Shown here piece after piece: positions 39,927 through 48,410 of a DNA stretch of 64,000 bases; position 1 is the first letter of the stretch, and each line of letters opens with the position of its first letter. The notes below the pieces were generated by a model. It had not been told where the DNA came from and made no database searches. It saw only the letters and a program-made list of their open reading frames with translations. The position numbers were made by a program, and so were the translations under genes. Origin of the DNA: Streptomyces caniscabiei (GTDB lineage: Bacteria > Actinomycetota > Actinomycetes > Streptomycetales > Streptomycetaceae); contig NZ_JABXWI010000029.1 of NCBI RefSeq assembly GCF_014930365.1, forward strand, positions 1 to 64,000, written 5' to 3'.

Positions 39927-40529
39927 TTACTTGCCGGAGGTCTTCGCGGCCTTCGCGGCTTTCGCGGCGGCTTTCATCTCCTGTTTGTGGGCGCGGACCT
40001 TCGCCAGGGACTCGGGTCCCTTGATGTCGGCGACGGAGCGGAAGGAGTCGGGGTCGCCGTAGGAGCCGGCGGCTTCGCGCCAGCCGGTGGGCCGGACGCC
40101 GAGCTGCTTGCCGAGGAGGGCCAGGAAGATCTGGGCCTTCTGGTGGCCGAAGCCGGGGAGGGATTCGAGGCGGGAGAGGAGTTCCTCGCCGGTCGTCACG
40201 TCCTGCCAGACGGCGCTCGCGTCCCCGTCGTAGTGCTCGACGAGGTACTGGCACAGCTGCTGGATCCGCTTCGCCATGGAGCCCGGATAACGGTGGACCG
40301 CCGGTTTGGTGGAGAGCACCGCGACGAAGGACTCCGGGTCGGCCGCCGCGATCTCATGGGCGTCCAGGTCGGTCGCGTCGAGGCGTTGGGCGATGGTCCA
40401 CGGGCCCTTGAACGCCCACTCCATCGGTACTTGCTGGTCCAGCAGCATGCCGACCAGTGCGGCGAGGGGGCTCCGGCCGAGGAGGCCGTCCGCCTCTGGG
40501 TCCTGGGCGAGGTGCAGGGTGACGTTCAT
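39927..40529 (-). CDS. HhH-GPD-type base-excision DNA repair protein
   Basis: The 200-residue protein has a helix-hairpin-helix motif in LESLPGFGHQKAQIFLALLG (about 121-140). The preceding helices (PLAALVGMLLDQQVPMEWAFKGPWTIAQRL) resemble the DNA glycosylase core. The catalytic Asp expected about 20 residues after the hairpin is not clear (GDPDSFRSVAD is a candidate), so activity is uncertain. The C-terminus is a Lys/Ala tail. It lies 45 bp downstream of the siderophore-interacting gene and may share its transcript. Confidence 0.85.
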   Translation of the reverse strand: MNVTLHLAQDPEADGLLGRSPLAALVGMLLDQQVPMEWAFKGPWTIAQRLDATDLDAHEIAAADPESFVAVLSTKPAVHRYPGSMAKRIQQLCQYLVEHYDGDASAVWQDVTTGEELLSRLESLPGFGHQKAQIFLALLGKQLGVRPTGWREAAGSYGDPDSFRSVADIKGPESLAKVRAHKQEMKAAAKAAKAAKTSGK

Positions 40530-40574
40530 GCCCCGATGATCACCCGTCGACCGGCCGGCCGCAGCCCGGTGCCG

Positions 40575-41534
40575 TCACGGGCGCCAGTAGCCCAGGGCGT
40601 GTACGCGGTGCTTGGACAGGCCCAGTTCCTTGCGGAAGTACGCCGCCAGGGATCGCGTCGTCGCCGTGTCGCAGGCGATCCAGACGTACGGGGCGGGGGT
40701 GCCGGCGAGGAGGGCGGGGGCGTCGGTCTTCACCTGGGTGATCAGGCGTGCGCCGGCGTCCTGGCGGGGGACCGGGCGGAAGTCGTGGTGGGAGGGGTCG
40801 AGACGGAGAGGGAGTCCGCCCGCGCCGGGGACGGAAAGGAGGAGGGCGGGGGCCGCCTCTCGGTCCCTGTCCCCGGCGGCGATTGTCGTGCCGCCGGGGA
40901 CAGGAGTGTCGGCTCCGCGCCCGACCTCGACCGTGGACGCGGCTGTGTCCGGCGACCCGGTCTCGACCCCAGCCGCCGTACCGGCCTCCGCTCCCGCCGC
41001 CGCTTTCGCCCCCGCCGCCTCTTCCGGCTTCGCCTCCGACGCCTCTTCTGACTCGGACTCCGCCGGTGTCTCGAACCAGATCGTCGTCGGGGTGGAGGGG
41101 AGGGCGGTGAGGAGGGAGTTGATGGCGGGGAGGGAGGCCGGGTCGCCGATGGCGAGGATGTGGGAGGGGGTGGGGTCGGGGTCGGTGAAGCCGGTGCCGT
41201 GGACCGTGGCCTCGATGGTGTCCCCCGGCTTCGCGGCACGGGCCCAGTCGCTGGCGTGGCCCTCGTGCAGAGCGAACTCCAGGCTGAAGGTGCCGACGGC
41301 CGGGTCGGGGTCGACCAGTGTGTACGCCCGCTGGTGCGGTTTGCCGGCGGCCTCGAACCAGAGGCGGACCCACATCGTCGGGTGGACGCCCGTCACCGCG
41401 AGCATGCCGCCGTCGGTGAGGTGGACCCGGCGGTAGTGCTCGGTGACTTGTTCCGCACCGGTGACCGTGAAGACGAAGTCCTTGCCGCGGAGCAGTTTGA
41501 GGACCGCCCCCTCCCAACCGTGCCCCTGCCCCAT
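40575..41534 (-). CDS. Siderophore-interacting protein (flavin ferric-siderophore reductase)
   Basis: A 319-residue cytoplasmic reductase of the FAD_binding_9/SIP family that releases iron from imported ferri-siderophore. The FAD domain has RRVHLTDGGMLAV and the flavin-binding RAYTLVDPDP. The C-terminal half carries the nucleotide-binding strand YVWIACDTATTRSLAAYFRKELGL and ends with the family motif YWRP. Between them an Ala/Glu/Gly low-complexity insert (about 160-235) is absent from typical members. ATG 41534 is used; the GTG at 41567 would overlap the promoter. A perfect-looking iron box lies upstream. Confidence 0.9.
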   Translation of the reverse strand: MGQGHGWEGAVLKLLRGKDFVFTVTGAEQVTEHYRRVHLTDGGMLAVTGVHPTMWVRLWFEAAGKPHQRAYTLVDPDPAVGTFSLEFALHEGHASDWARAAKPGDTIEATVHGTGFTDPDPTPSHILAIGDPASLPAINSLLTALPSTPTTIWFETPAESESEEASEAKPEEAAGAKAAAGAEAGTAAGVETGSPDTAASTVEVGRGADTPVPGGTTIAAGDRDREAAPALLLSVPGAGGLPLRLDPSHHDFRPVPRQDAGARLITQVKTDAPALLAGTPAPYVWIACDTATTRSLAAYFRKELGLSKHRVHALGYWRP

Positions 41535-41574
41535 GGCTTCTGCACCCTTCACGTACGCTTTGATCACAGATTGC

Positions 41575-41593
41575 TTAGGTGAGGCTAACCTAA
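41575..41593. promoter_or_regulatory. DmdR/DtxR-type iron box in the divergent promoter
   Basis: TTAGGTGAGGCTAACCTAA matches the 19-bp Streptomyces iron box TTAGGTTAGGCTAACCTAA with one mismatch. It sits between the reductase (minus) and the acylase (plus), 20 bp before the acylase ATG. Iron-loaded DmdR1 should repress both directions. Confidence 0.9.
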
Positions 41594-41613
41594 ATCACAG
41601 GCGGGACATAGAG

Positions 41614-43950
41614 ATGCGGGACAGTGACGGTGTGCGGGGACGGGCTCGGGGGAGCGATTCGAGCCATGCGGAGTATGGGATTTTCCGTGACGCCTGGGGC
41701 ATTCCGCACCTGCGCGCCGCCGACGCCCGTGCCCTCGCCCACGCCCAGGGCCGGGTGACCGCCCTCGACCGGGCCTGGCAGCTGGAGGTCGAACGCCACC
41801 GCGTCCAGGGCACCTCGGCCGCCTTCCTCGGCGAGGACTCCCTCGGCTGGGACCGGTTCGCGAGACGGGCTCGTCTGGAGGACACGGCGCGAAGAGGCTT
41901 CGCCCGGCTGGAGAACACGGACCCGGAGAGCGCCGACTGGGTCCGCGCGTACGTGGAGGGCGTGAACGACGGACTCGTCGCGGGAGGTCGGCGCGCGCCG
42001 GAGTTCGGTCGCGTCGGGCTCGCGCCCGGGCGCTGGGAGGCCTGGCACCCCCTCGGGGTCTGGCTCGCCACGCACATCCTGTTCGCCGGGTTCCCCGCCA
42101 AGCTCTGGCGCGAGGAGGCCGTACGGCATCTCGGCGCCGACGCGGTCGGGCTCTTCGCCACCGACGGGCCCGCCACCTCCGGCAGCAATGGCTGGCTCGT
42201 CGACGGGTCCCGGACGACCACCGGACAGGCCGTCATCGCCGGTGACCCGCACCGGTTCATCGAGGAGCCCGGGGTCTATCAGCAGATCCACCTCTCCTGC
42301 CCCGAGTTCGACGTCGTCGGCCTGGCCGTCCCCGGCCTGCCCGGCATCGCCCACTTCGGTCACACCGGCGACGTGGCCTGGGCCATCACCAACGCCATGG
42401 CCGACTACCAGGACCTGTACCGGGAGCGGCTGCGGTACAGGGCCGGCGATGGGGAGGGGAACGGGGATGGGCACGGGGGCGGGGACGGGGGTGTCGTCGA
42501 GGCGCTCGATCCCGATGGGGTGTGGCGGGCCGTGCACAGGCATGTGGAGGTCATCGAGGTCGCGGGCGGGGAGCCCGTCGAGGTCGAGGTGATCGAGACC
42601 GCTCGGGGACCGGTCGTCATCGGAGGCCTCGACTCCGCCGCCCCGGCCGACGACCTCGCATCGGTCGGCCCCCTCAGCCTCCGGTATCCGCCCCGGGTCA
42701 CCGAGGACCTCGGGATCGGGGCGCTGCTGCCGCTCCTCCGGGCCCGTGAAGTCGCCGACGTGGACCGGGCGTTCGACCGGTGGGCCGAGCCGGTGAACGT
42801 CGTACAGGCCGCGGACACGCGGGGCGGGGTGCTGCACCGTGTGGCGGGCCGGGTTCCGGTGCGGAGCCGGGACAACCGCGCGCGGGTCGTCGCGGCCTGG
42901 GAGCCGGGGCACGAGTGGGAGGGGTGGCACGAGACGCCGTACGGCTCGTTCGAGGACGGTGTCGCGGTGATGGCCAACCAGCGTGGTCCGGCGACCCCGT
43001 TGGGCGTCGAGTTCGCCCCGCCGCACCGAGCGGAACGGATCCGCGCCCTGCTGGACGAGAAGCGGGTGTGGTCCGCGGCGGACATGCCCACGATCCACAT
43101 GGACACCCATCTGGCCTCCGCCGAGCCCCTGTTGAGGACGGTGGCCGCTGTCGCGATGCGGGGACCGGCGGGGGGATCGGCGGGGGGATCGAAGCTCCTC
43201 ACACCGGCCGCGGCCGCGCTCTGCGAGCGGCTGTCGCGCTGGGATCGGCGGATGGAGGCCGACAGCGTCGACGCGGCGGAGTACGCGGCGCTGCGGGGGG
43301 CCGTCGTACGGCGGCTCGCCGCGGAGCCCGCATTCGCGGCGCTCGCGGTGCCGCCGGCGTATCCCGAGGTCTTTCGGCCGTGGCTGTCGCTCACCGTACG
43401 GATCGGGTTCGCGCTCGAACATCTGCTCAGGGCCGAGGAGTTGTACGGGATCGACCGGGTCGCCGTGGTGCGGGAGGCACTGGAGGAGGTCGCCGGCGGC
43501 GAGTCGGGACGCTGGGGCGACAGCCACCGGCTCGTGCCGTGGCGCGCGCTCCCGGACGTCGGCACGGACGTCGGCACGGACGTCGATACCGGCGTCGGCA
43601 CGGACGAGGGGCCCGGTGACGGCACCCACGGCCGCCCGCACCTCGCCCCCGAGCCGGGGCTCGCCGGTGATCACGACTGTGTGCTCTGCACCTCCGCCGT
43701 TCCCGGCATCACCGACCTCAGCGCCCGTGGGCCCGCCGCCCGGTACGTCTGGGATCTCGCCCGGCGCGAGGACAGCCTCTGGGTGGTGCCGTTCGGGGCG
43801 TCCGGCGTCGGCGGGTCCGCCCACCACCGCGACCAGCTGCCCCTGTGGCTCAGGGGCGATCTCGTACCGGTCGTCACCGACTGGGACCGGTTCACCAAGG
43901 ACGACGACACCGACCGCGGCAGCAGCGAGGAGAAGCGCCATGACCGTTGA
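41614..43950 (+). CDS. Penicillin-acylase-family (Ntn) amidase, iron-regulated
   Basis: The 778-residue Ntn-hydrolase precursor should self-cleave into two chains. The N-terminal chain has YGIFRDAWGIPHLRAADARALAHAQG. The processing point is in TSGSNGWLVDG, with the nucleophile Ser near residue 191. Then come GDPHRFIEEPGVYQQIHL and HFGHTGDVAWAITNAMAD, all standard. A Gly/Asp-rich insert (about 280-295) and a GTDVGTD repeat (about 650-665) are low-complexity additions. No signal peptide is present, so it acts in the cytoplasm. Beside siderophore genes such an amidase (desG-type) can process acyl groups of desferrioxamine-like compounds. The substrate here is inference. Confidence 0.9.
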   Translation: MRDSDGVRGRARGSDSSHAEYGIFRDAWGIPHLRAADARALAHAQGRVTALDRAWQLEVERHRVQGTSAAFLGEDSLGWDRFARRARLEDTARRGFARLENTDPESADWVRAYVEGVNDGLVAGGRRAPEFGRVGLAPGRWEAWHPLGVWLATHILFAGFPAKLWREEAVRHLGADAVGLFATDGPATSGSNGWLVDGSRTTTGQAVIAGDPHRFIEEPGVYQQIHLSCPEFDVVGLAVPGLPGIAHFGHTGDVAWAITNAMADYQDLYRERLRYRAGDGEGNGDGHGGGDGGVVEALDPDGVWRAVHRHVEVIEVAGGEPVEVEVIETARGPVVIGGLDSAAPADDLASVGPLSLRYPPRVTEDLGIGALLPLLRAREVADVDRAFDRWAEPVNVVQAADTRGGVLHRVAGRVPVRSRDNRARVVAAWEPGHEWEGWHETPYGSFEDGVAVMANQRGPATPLGVEFAPPHRAERIRALLDEKRVWSAADMPTIHMDTHLASAEPLLRTVAAVAMRGPAGGSAGGSKLLTPAAAALCERLSRWDRRMEADSVDAAEYAALRGAVVRRLAAEPAFAALAVPPAYPEVFRPWLSLTVRIGFALEHLLRAEELYGIDRVAVVREALEEVAGGESGRWGDSHRLVPWRALPDVGTDVGTDVDTGVGTDEGPGDGTHGRPHLAPEPGLAGDHDCVLCTSAVPGITDLSARGPAARYVWDLARREDSLWVVPFGASGVGGSAHHRDQLPLWLRGDLVPVVTDWDRFTKDDDTDRGSSEEKRHDR

Positions 43951-44644
43951 GGAGAAGAAGACGTCGCAGGGGCAGCGGGATCCGCAGGAGCACCACGGCT
44001 CTCAGGAGCACCACGCCCCTCGGGGGACGCGGGGGTCCGCCGTGCCGTACGCCGATCGCGCGGCCGTGCATGAGCAGGTGGTGGACGGGTTCGGGGCCGT
44101 GCGGATCCTGCCGTTGGACGCCGGGGCCGATGCCGCGGTGGTGCACGGCTGGGTGCGGGAACCGAGGGCCGCGTTCTGGGGCATGAACGGGCTCACGCAG
44201 GAGCAGGTGCGGGAGGTCTACGAGGGCATGGACGCCTTCGACACGCACCACGCCTATCTCGCGGTGCGCGACGGCGAGCCCGTGGGGCTGCTGCAGACGT
44301 ACGAGCCGGAGGCCGACCGGGTCGGCGAGTGCTACGACGTCGAGCCGGGGGACATCGGCGTCCACGTCCTGCTGGCGCCCGCCGGGGACGGGGGAGCGCG
44401 GCCGGGGTGGTCGTCCTCGGTGCTGGCGGCCTTCACTGCGTACGTGTTCGCCGGGCTGGGCCGGCGGCGGGTCGTCGTCGATCCGGACGAGCGGAACGAG
44501 AAGGCGATCGCGCGGTTCACCCGCCAGGGGTTCGAGGCCGGGCCGGTCGTCGTGCTGCCGGAGATCGATCTGCCGGAGGTGTATCTGCCGGAGAAGCGGG
44601 CCCGGTTGGCGTTCCTGCGGCGGGAGACCATGTTCGGCAAGTAG
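43940..44644 (+). CDS. GNAT acyltransferase, siderophore type (Acetyltransf_8)
   Basis: The 234-residue N-acyltransferase overlaps the acylase by 11 bp and has its ribosome site (GAGGAG) inside it. The GNAT core has FGAVRILPLDAGADAAVVHGWVREPRAAFWGMN, the GLLQTYEPEADR strand and DPDERNEKAIARFTRQGFEAGPVV with the acyl-CoA-binding turn. This FWGM...RVVVDPDERN layout is that of IucB/RhbD/MbtK-like enzymes, which acylate N-hydroxy-lysine or similar side chains of siderophores. A His/Gln-rich head of about 35 residues is unusual. It is regulated with the acylase by the iron box. Confidence 0.88.
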   Translation: MTVEEKKTSQGQRDPQEHHGSQEHHAPRGTRGSAVPYADRAAVHEQVVDGFGAVRILPLDAGADAAVVHGWVREPRAAFWGMNGLTQEQVREVYEGMDAFDTHHAYLAVRDGEPVGLLQTYEPEADRVGECYDVEPGDIGVHVLLAPAGDGGARPGWSSSVLAAFTAYVFAGLGRRRVVVDPDERNEKAIARFTRQGFEAGPVVVLPEIDLPEVYLPEKRARLAFLRRETMFGK

Positions 44645-44684
44645 ACCGTGTTCGGCCAGTAGACCGTGTTCGGTCAGTAGTTCG
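44631..44684 (+). repeat. 18-bp tandem triplication across the GNAT stop codon
   Basis: Three successive units of TGTTCGG-NN-AGTAGACCG type. The first contains the last codons and stop of the GNAT gene, so the extra copies are untranslated. This is a recent-looking slippage product. Confidence 0.85.
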
Positions 44685-44708
44685 GGTGGTGGGCGTAGCC
44701 TCGGGCGG

Positions 44709-45212
44709 ATGACTCCCGAAGACCTCATAGCGCACTACGAGTTGGAGCCCATACCGCGCGAGGGCGGACGTTTCCGTCAGACGTGGGCCGGGCCCGAGCG
44801 GGGCGACGGGCGGCCCGAGGGGACCGCGATCGTCGCCCTGCTCACCACCGAGCCCGGCGACTACTCCGCCCTGCACCGGCTGCCCGGCGACGAGATCTGG
44901 CACTTCCACCTCGGCGATCCGCTCCGGATGCTGCTGCTCCTACCGGACGGTTCCTCGCGGACCGTCGTCCTCGGGCCGGACGTGCTCGACGGGCAGCACG
45001 TGCAGTACGTCGTGCCCGCGGGGACCTGGATGGGGGCGCGGGTTCCGGGCGGTCGTACCGGCGAGGGCGGTGGTGGCGGGGGCTGGACCTTGTTCGGGTG
45101 CACGATGGCGCCGGGGTTCACCTTCGAGGGGTACGAGCACGGGGACGCGGCGGAGCTGGCCCGGCTGTACCCGGAGCGGGCCGCCGAGATACGGGAGCTG
45201 GGGCGGGCGTAG
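44709..45212 (+). CDS. Cupin_5 (DUF985) family protein
   Basis: A 167-residue single cupin barrel. Seen: LIAHYELEPIPREGGRFRQTW at the start, LHRLPGDEIWHFHLGDPL with clustered His residues as likely metal or ligand contacts, VVPAGTWMGARV, and the C-terminal FGCTMAPGFTFEGYEHGD. This matches DUF985, an uncharacterised cupin group. A Gly run (GEGGGGGG, about 118-125) expands one loop. It lies about 65 bp after the GNAT gene, but the intervening repeat makes cotranscription uncertain. Confidence 0.9.
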   Translation: MTPEDLIAHYELEPIPREGGRFRQTWAGPERGDGRPEGTAIVALLTTEPGDYSALHRLPGDEIWHFHLGDPLRMLLLLPDGSSRTVVLGPDVLDGQHVQYVVPAGTWMGARVPGGRTGEGGGGGGWTLFGCTMAPGFTFEGYEHGDAAELARLYPERAAEIRELGRA

Positions 45213-45319
45213 GGGCGGGGCCGACAGACAGGGGGCGGATCGCGTTGAACGCGGCGTTCGTGGTGTGCGTACCTGTTCGAGGAGTCCGAGAGCCGGCGAC
45301 CGTGGATCCGGAGCACTAC

Positions 45320-47443
45320 GTGGACCGAGGCAGGTACAGCGACCCAGTCGACGGCAGGACCGGGGGCTGGGACGAAGGCAGAGTTCGAACCCGTGATCGG
45401 GGCGAGGCGCGCGGCCGGGACAGGGGCGCGCGGCGACACCCGGGAACCGGCGGGTGGGGGCGCGCGGTCCGGCGTCTGGTGCTGCTGGGTGTCGTGCTGC
45501 TCCTGAGTCTCCTCGGCGGGACGGGGACCGCGTCCGCGCACGCCGCGCTCAAGGGCAGCGATCCCGCCGACGGAAGCGTCCTCGACACCGCTCCCCGGGA
45601 CGTCACCCTCCGCTTCACCGAGTCGGTGAGCCTCCTGGAGGACTCCATCCGCGTCGTCGACCCCGAGAACCGGGCGGTCGACACGGGCAGGCCCGGGCGC
45701 GCGGGCGGCCGGGCCGACACGGCTCGGGTCACCCTCCCCACCGGCCTCGGCGACGGCACGTACACGATCGCCTGGCGGGTGGTCTCCGCCGACAGCCACC
45801 CCATCTCGGGTGCCCTGATCTTCTCCGTCGGCGAGCCCTCCGCGACCGCCGCGGTCCTCCCGGCCGACCTCACCGAGGACCCCCTCACCGCCTCCCTCTA
45901 CGACATCACCCGCTACTTCGCGTACGGCGCCCTCGCCCTGCTCATCGGCGTGACCTTCTTCCTGACGGTCGTGCTCGGCGGGCCCAGCGAGGTGCTGCGC
46001 AAGCTGCTGCTGGCCGGCTGGCTGGCCCTGCTGCTGGCCTCGGCGGTCCTGCTGCTGCTCCGAGGACCGTACGAGCGGGGCAGCGGGATCGGGGCCGCCC
46101 TCGACCTCTCCGTCCTGCGCGACACGCTGGTCAGCCGGCCGGGGCTCGCGCTGCTGGCCCGGCTGGGGCTGCTCGCGCTCGCCGCCGTGCTCCTCGTACG
46201 CGTGCGCCGTCAGGGGGAGCGGCAGGAGTGGGGGAAGGGCGCGCTCGTCTGCGGTGCGCTGCTCTCCCTCGGTCTCGCCGGGACGTGGGCGGCCGCCGAG
46301 CACGCCTCGGCCGGTATCCAGGTGCCGGTCGCGATGACGTCGTCCGTGCTGCACCTGCTCGCCATGGCGGTCTGGCTGGGCGGGCTGACGGCGCTGCTGA
46401 CCGTCCTGTACCGGGCGCCGCGGACCCTGACGGCCACCGTGGTCGACCGGTTCTCGCGGCTCGCGTTCGCCTCGGTCGTCGTCCTCGTCGTCACCGGCGT
46501 CTACCAGTCCTGGCGCGGCCTAGGCTCCTGGTCCGCCTTCACGTCCACGGCGTACGGGGAGGTCCTCGTCGCCAAGCTGGTGGCGGTGCTGCTTCTGCTG
46601 GCGGCGGCGGCGTTCTCGCGGCGCTGGACGGGACGGCTGGGGGCGGCCGAGCGTGCCGGGGCCGGGGCTGGGGCCGGCCCCGGTGAGTCGACCGCCGAGT
46701 CGCGGGGGTCGGTGGGGGCGGCCGTACCGGCGGCGGTGACCGTCTCGGCGGCGGTGGCGGTGCCGGCGCGGGTGCCCGAGCGAGTGGGAGCCGCCGAGGC
46801 CGACGTCTCCTCCTCCGACTCCGCCAACTCCTCTAGCTCTTCCGGTGCCGCCGATTCCTCCGGCGCCTCAAGCTCCTCCGGGCCCACCGACGGCTCCGGG
46901 CCCACCGGCGCCTCCGCCGCACCGGATGACGAGGACGACGCCCCCGGCGACATGCCGCGCCAAGCGCTGCGGCGTTCCGTGCTCGCGGAGTTCACCGTCG
47001 CGGTCGTCGTGCTGGTGATCACCACCGTGCTGACGGGGACCCTGCCGGGCCGGGCGGCGGCGGAGATCGCCGAGGAGAGCGCGGGCCAGGCGGCGGGCGG
47101 GGTCACGGCCTCCTCGTCGGTGGTCCCCTTCGACGTCGGCACCCCGAACGGTCACGGCAAGGTCCAGATCGACCTCGGTCCTGGGCGGGTGGGCAAGAAC
47201 TCCGTGCAGGCCGTGGTCTTCGGCCCCGACGACGGCATCGCCACCGTCCCGGAACTGCGCCTCACGTTCACCCTGAAGTCCCAGAGGATCGGCCCGATCG
47301 ACGCGAAGCTCACCGATCGCGGCGGCTACTGGGCCACCGACACCCTCCAGCTCCCCCTGCCCGGCAAGTGGACGATGAAGCTCACGGTCCGCACGACGGA
47401 CATCGACCAGGTCACGGTGGAGAAGTCGGTACGGGTGAGCTAG
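45320..47443 (+). CDS. CopC/CopD copper-handling membrane protein (YcnJ-like)
   Basis: A 707-residue fusion. A signal-like helix (about 52-70) ends in TASAHAALKGSDPADGSV, giving the CopC copper-binding N-terminal His of the mature protein. The CopC beta-barrel spans about 74-175 (with DSHPISGALIFSVG). Eight or so membrane helices form CopD (about 195-450). A Ser/Ala low-complexity linker (about 470-540) leads to one more helix and an extracytoplasmic YtkA-like beta domain (about 595-707). The start is GTG 45320, 8 bases after GGAG; the open frame upstream overlaps the cupin gene. It probably imports or buffers copper. No Csor-type regulator is seen nearby. Confidence 0.88.
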   Translation: MDRGRYSDPVDGRTGGWDEGRVRTRDRGEARGRDRGARRHPGTGGWGRAVRRLVLLGVVLLLSLLGGTGTASAHAALKGSDPADGSVLDTAPRDVTLRFTESVSLLEDSIRVVDPENRAVDTGRPGRAGGRADTARVTLPTGLGDGTYTIAWRVVSADSHPISGALIFSVGEPSATAAVLPADLTEDPLTASLYDITRYFAYGALALLIGVTFFLTVVLGGPSEVLRKLLLAGWLALLLASAVLLLLRGPYERGSGIGAALDLSVLRDTLVSRPGLALLARLGLLALAAVLLVRVRRQGERQEWGKGALVCGALLSLGLAGTWAAAEHASAGIQVPVAMTSSVLHLLAMAVWLGGLTALLTVLYRAPRTLTATVVDRFSRLAFASVVVLVVTGVYQSWRGLGSWSAFTSTAYGEVLVAKLVAVLLLLAAAAFSRRWTGRLGAAERAGAGAGAGPGESTAESRGSVGAAVPAAVTVSAAVAVPARVPERVGAAEADVSSSDSANSSSSSGAADSSGASSSSGPTDGSGPTGASAAPDDEDDAPGDMPRQALRRSVLAEFTVAVVVLVITTVLTGTLPGRAAAEIAEESAGQAAGGVTASSSVVPFDVGTPNGHGKVQIDLGPGRVGKNSVQAVVFGPDDGIATVPELRLTFTLKSQRIGPIDAKLTDRGGYWATDTLQLPLPGKWTMKLTVRTTDIDQVTVEKSVRVS

Positions 47444-47464
47444 GGCCTGTCCGGCCCGCCGGGG

Positions 47465-48379
47465 TCAGCTCGTGTCGAGAACTCGCCGCATCGTCTCCGC
47501 CGCCCTCACGGCCGCGTCGGCGCAGCAGTTGTTGAAGAGGACGTGCAGCTCGTCGACCTGGTCGGCGGCATTCCGTAACCGCGGTGCCCACGCGGCGAGT
47601 TCGGGCTCGGAGTAGGCGTACCGGAAGCGGTCCTCCTTGCTGCCGGTGCCCCAGGCGGGGCTGCGGCCGTGGAACCGTACGACGGCGAGCTCCGGTGAGG
47701 TGACGGGGGCGAGGGGCGGCAGGGAGGACTCCAGGCCCTGGGCCATGTCGACCCCGACGGCGACGAAGCCGAGCCGGGCCAGTAACGCCGCCGTACGGTC
47801 GGCCTGTTCGCCCCGCCACCACGCCGGGTGCCGGAACTCGACCGAGACGGGCCAGCCGGCCGTACGGGCCGCACACTCCTCCAGCACCTTCTCGGCCCCG
47901 CGCCCCACCGCTCCGTCCGTCCCGTCCATCCCCTCCGCCCGCCCTCCCGGTGCGAACCACGGAGGGAACTGGAACAGGACCGCGCCCAGTCGGCCCGCCG
48001 TCCGCAACGGCTCGACGGCGTGGGCGAACCGCTCCCAGACCCGGTCCAGCACGGCGGCGGGGGTCCCACGGCGCAGGGCCCCCGGGCCGAAGGACTCGCG
48101 CAGATCGGCGGGGAGGGCCGCCGGGCGGGTCGGGTGGCCGGTGAGGAGGGAGAACGCCTTGACGTCGAAGCGGAATCCGGGGGGTGTCCGCTCGGCCCAC
48201 AGCAGGCTGTTGCGGCGGCTGGGCAGGGCGTAGTAGCCGGAGTCCACCTCGACGACGGGGAACCGGTCGGCGTAGTAACGGAGTCGGGGCTCGGCGTCGC
48301 GGTGGCCGCGTGGATACCAGCCGCTGGCCAGCAGCGCGCGGTCGGTCCAGGAGCAGGTTCCGACGAGTAGATCACCCAT
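47465..48379 (-). CDS. DUF72 (YecE-like) protein
   Basis: A 304-residue TIM-barrel protein. It begins MGDLLVGTCSWTDRALLASGWYP and has FPVVEVDSGYYALPSRRNSLLW, FRFDVKAFSLLTGH, AVLFQFPPWF, SVEFRHPAWW and HVLFNNCCADAA in the order of YecE. The motifs F-D-V-K and E-F-R-H are typical of the family, whose reaction is not established. It is convergent with the copper gene (22-bp gap). Confidence 0.92.
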   Translation of the reverse strand: MGDLLVGTCSWTDRALLASGWYPRGHRDAEPRLRYYADRFPVVEVDSGYYALPSRRNSLLWAERTPPGFRFDVKAFSLLTGHPTRPAALPADLRESFGPGALRRGTPAAVLDRVWERFAHAVEPLRTAGRLGAVLFQFPPWFAPGGRAEGMDGTDGAVGRGAEKVLEECAARTAGWPVSVEFRHPAWWRGEQADRTAALLARLGFVAVGVDMAQGLESSLPPLAPVTSPELAVVRFHGRSPAWGTGSKEDRFRYAYSEPELAAWAPRLRNAADQVDELHVLFNNCCADAAVRAAETMRRVLDTS

Positions 48380-48410
48380 GGGGTGCCGGTTACCCGGAAT
48401 CGGCCAGGCC

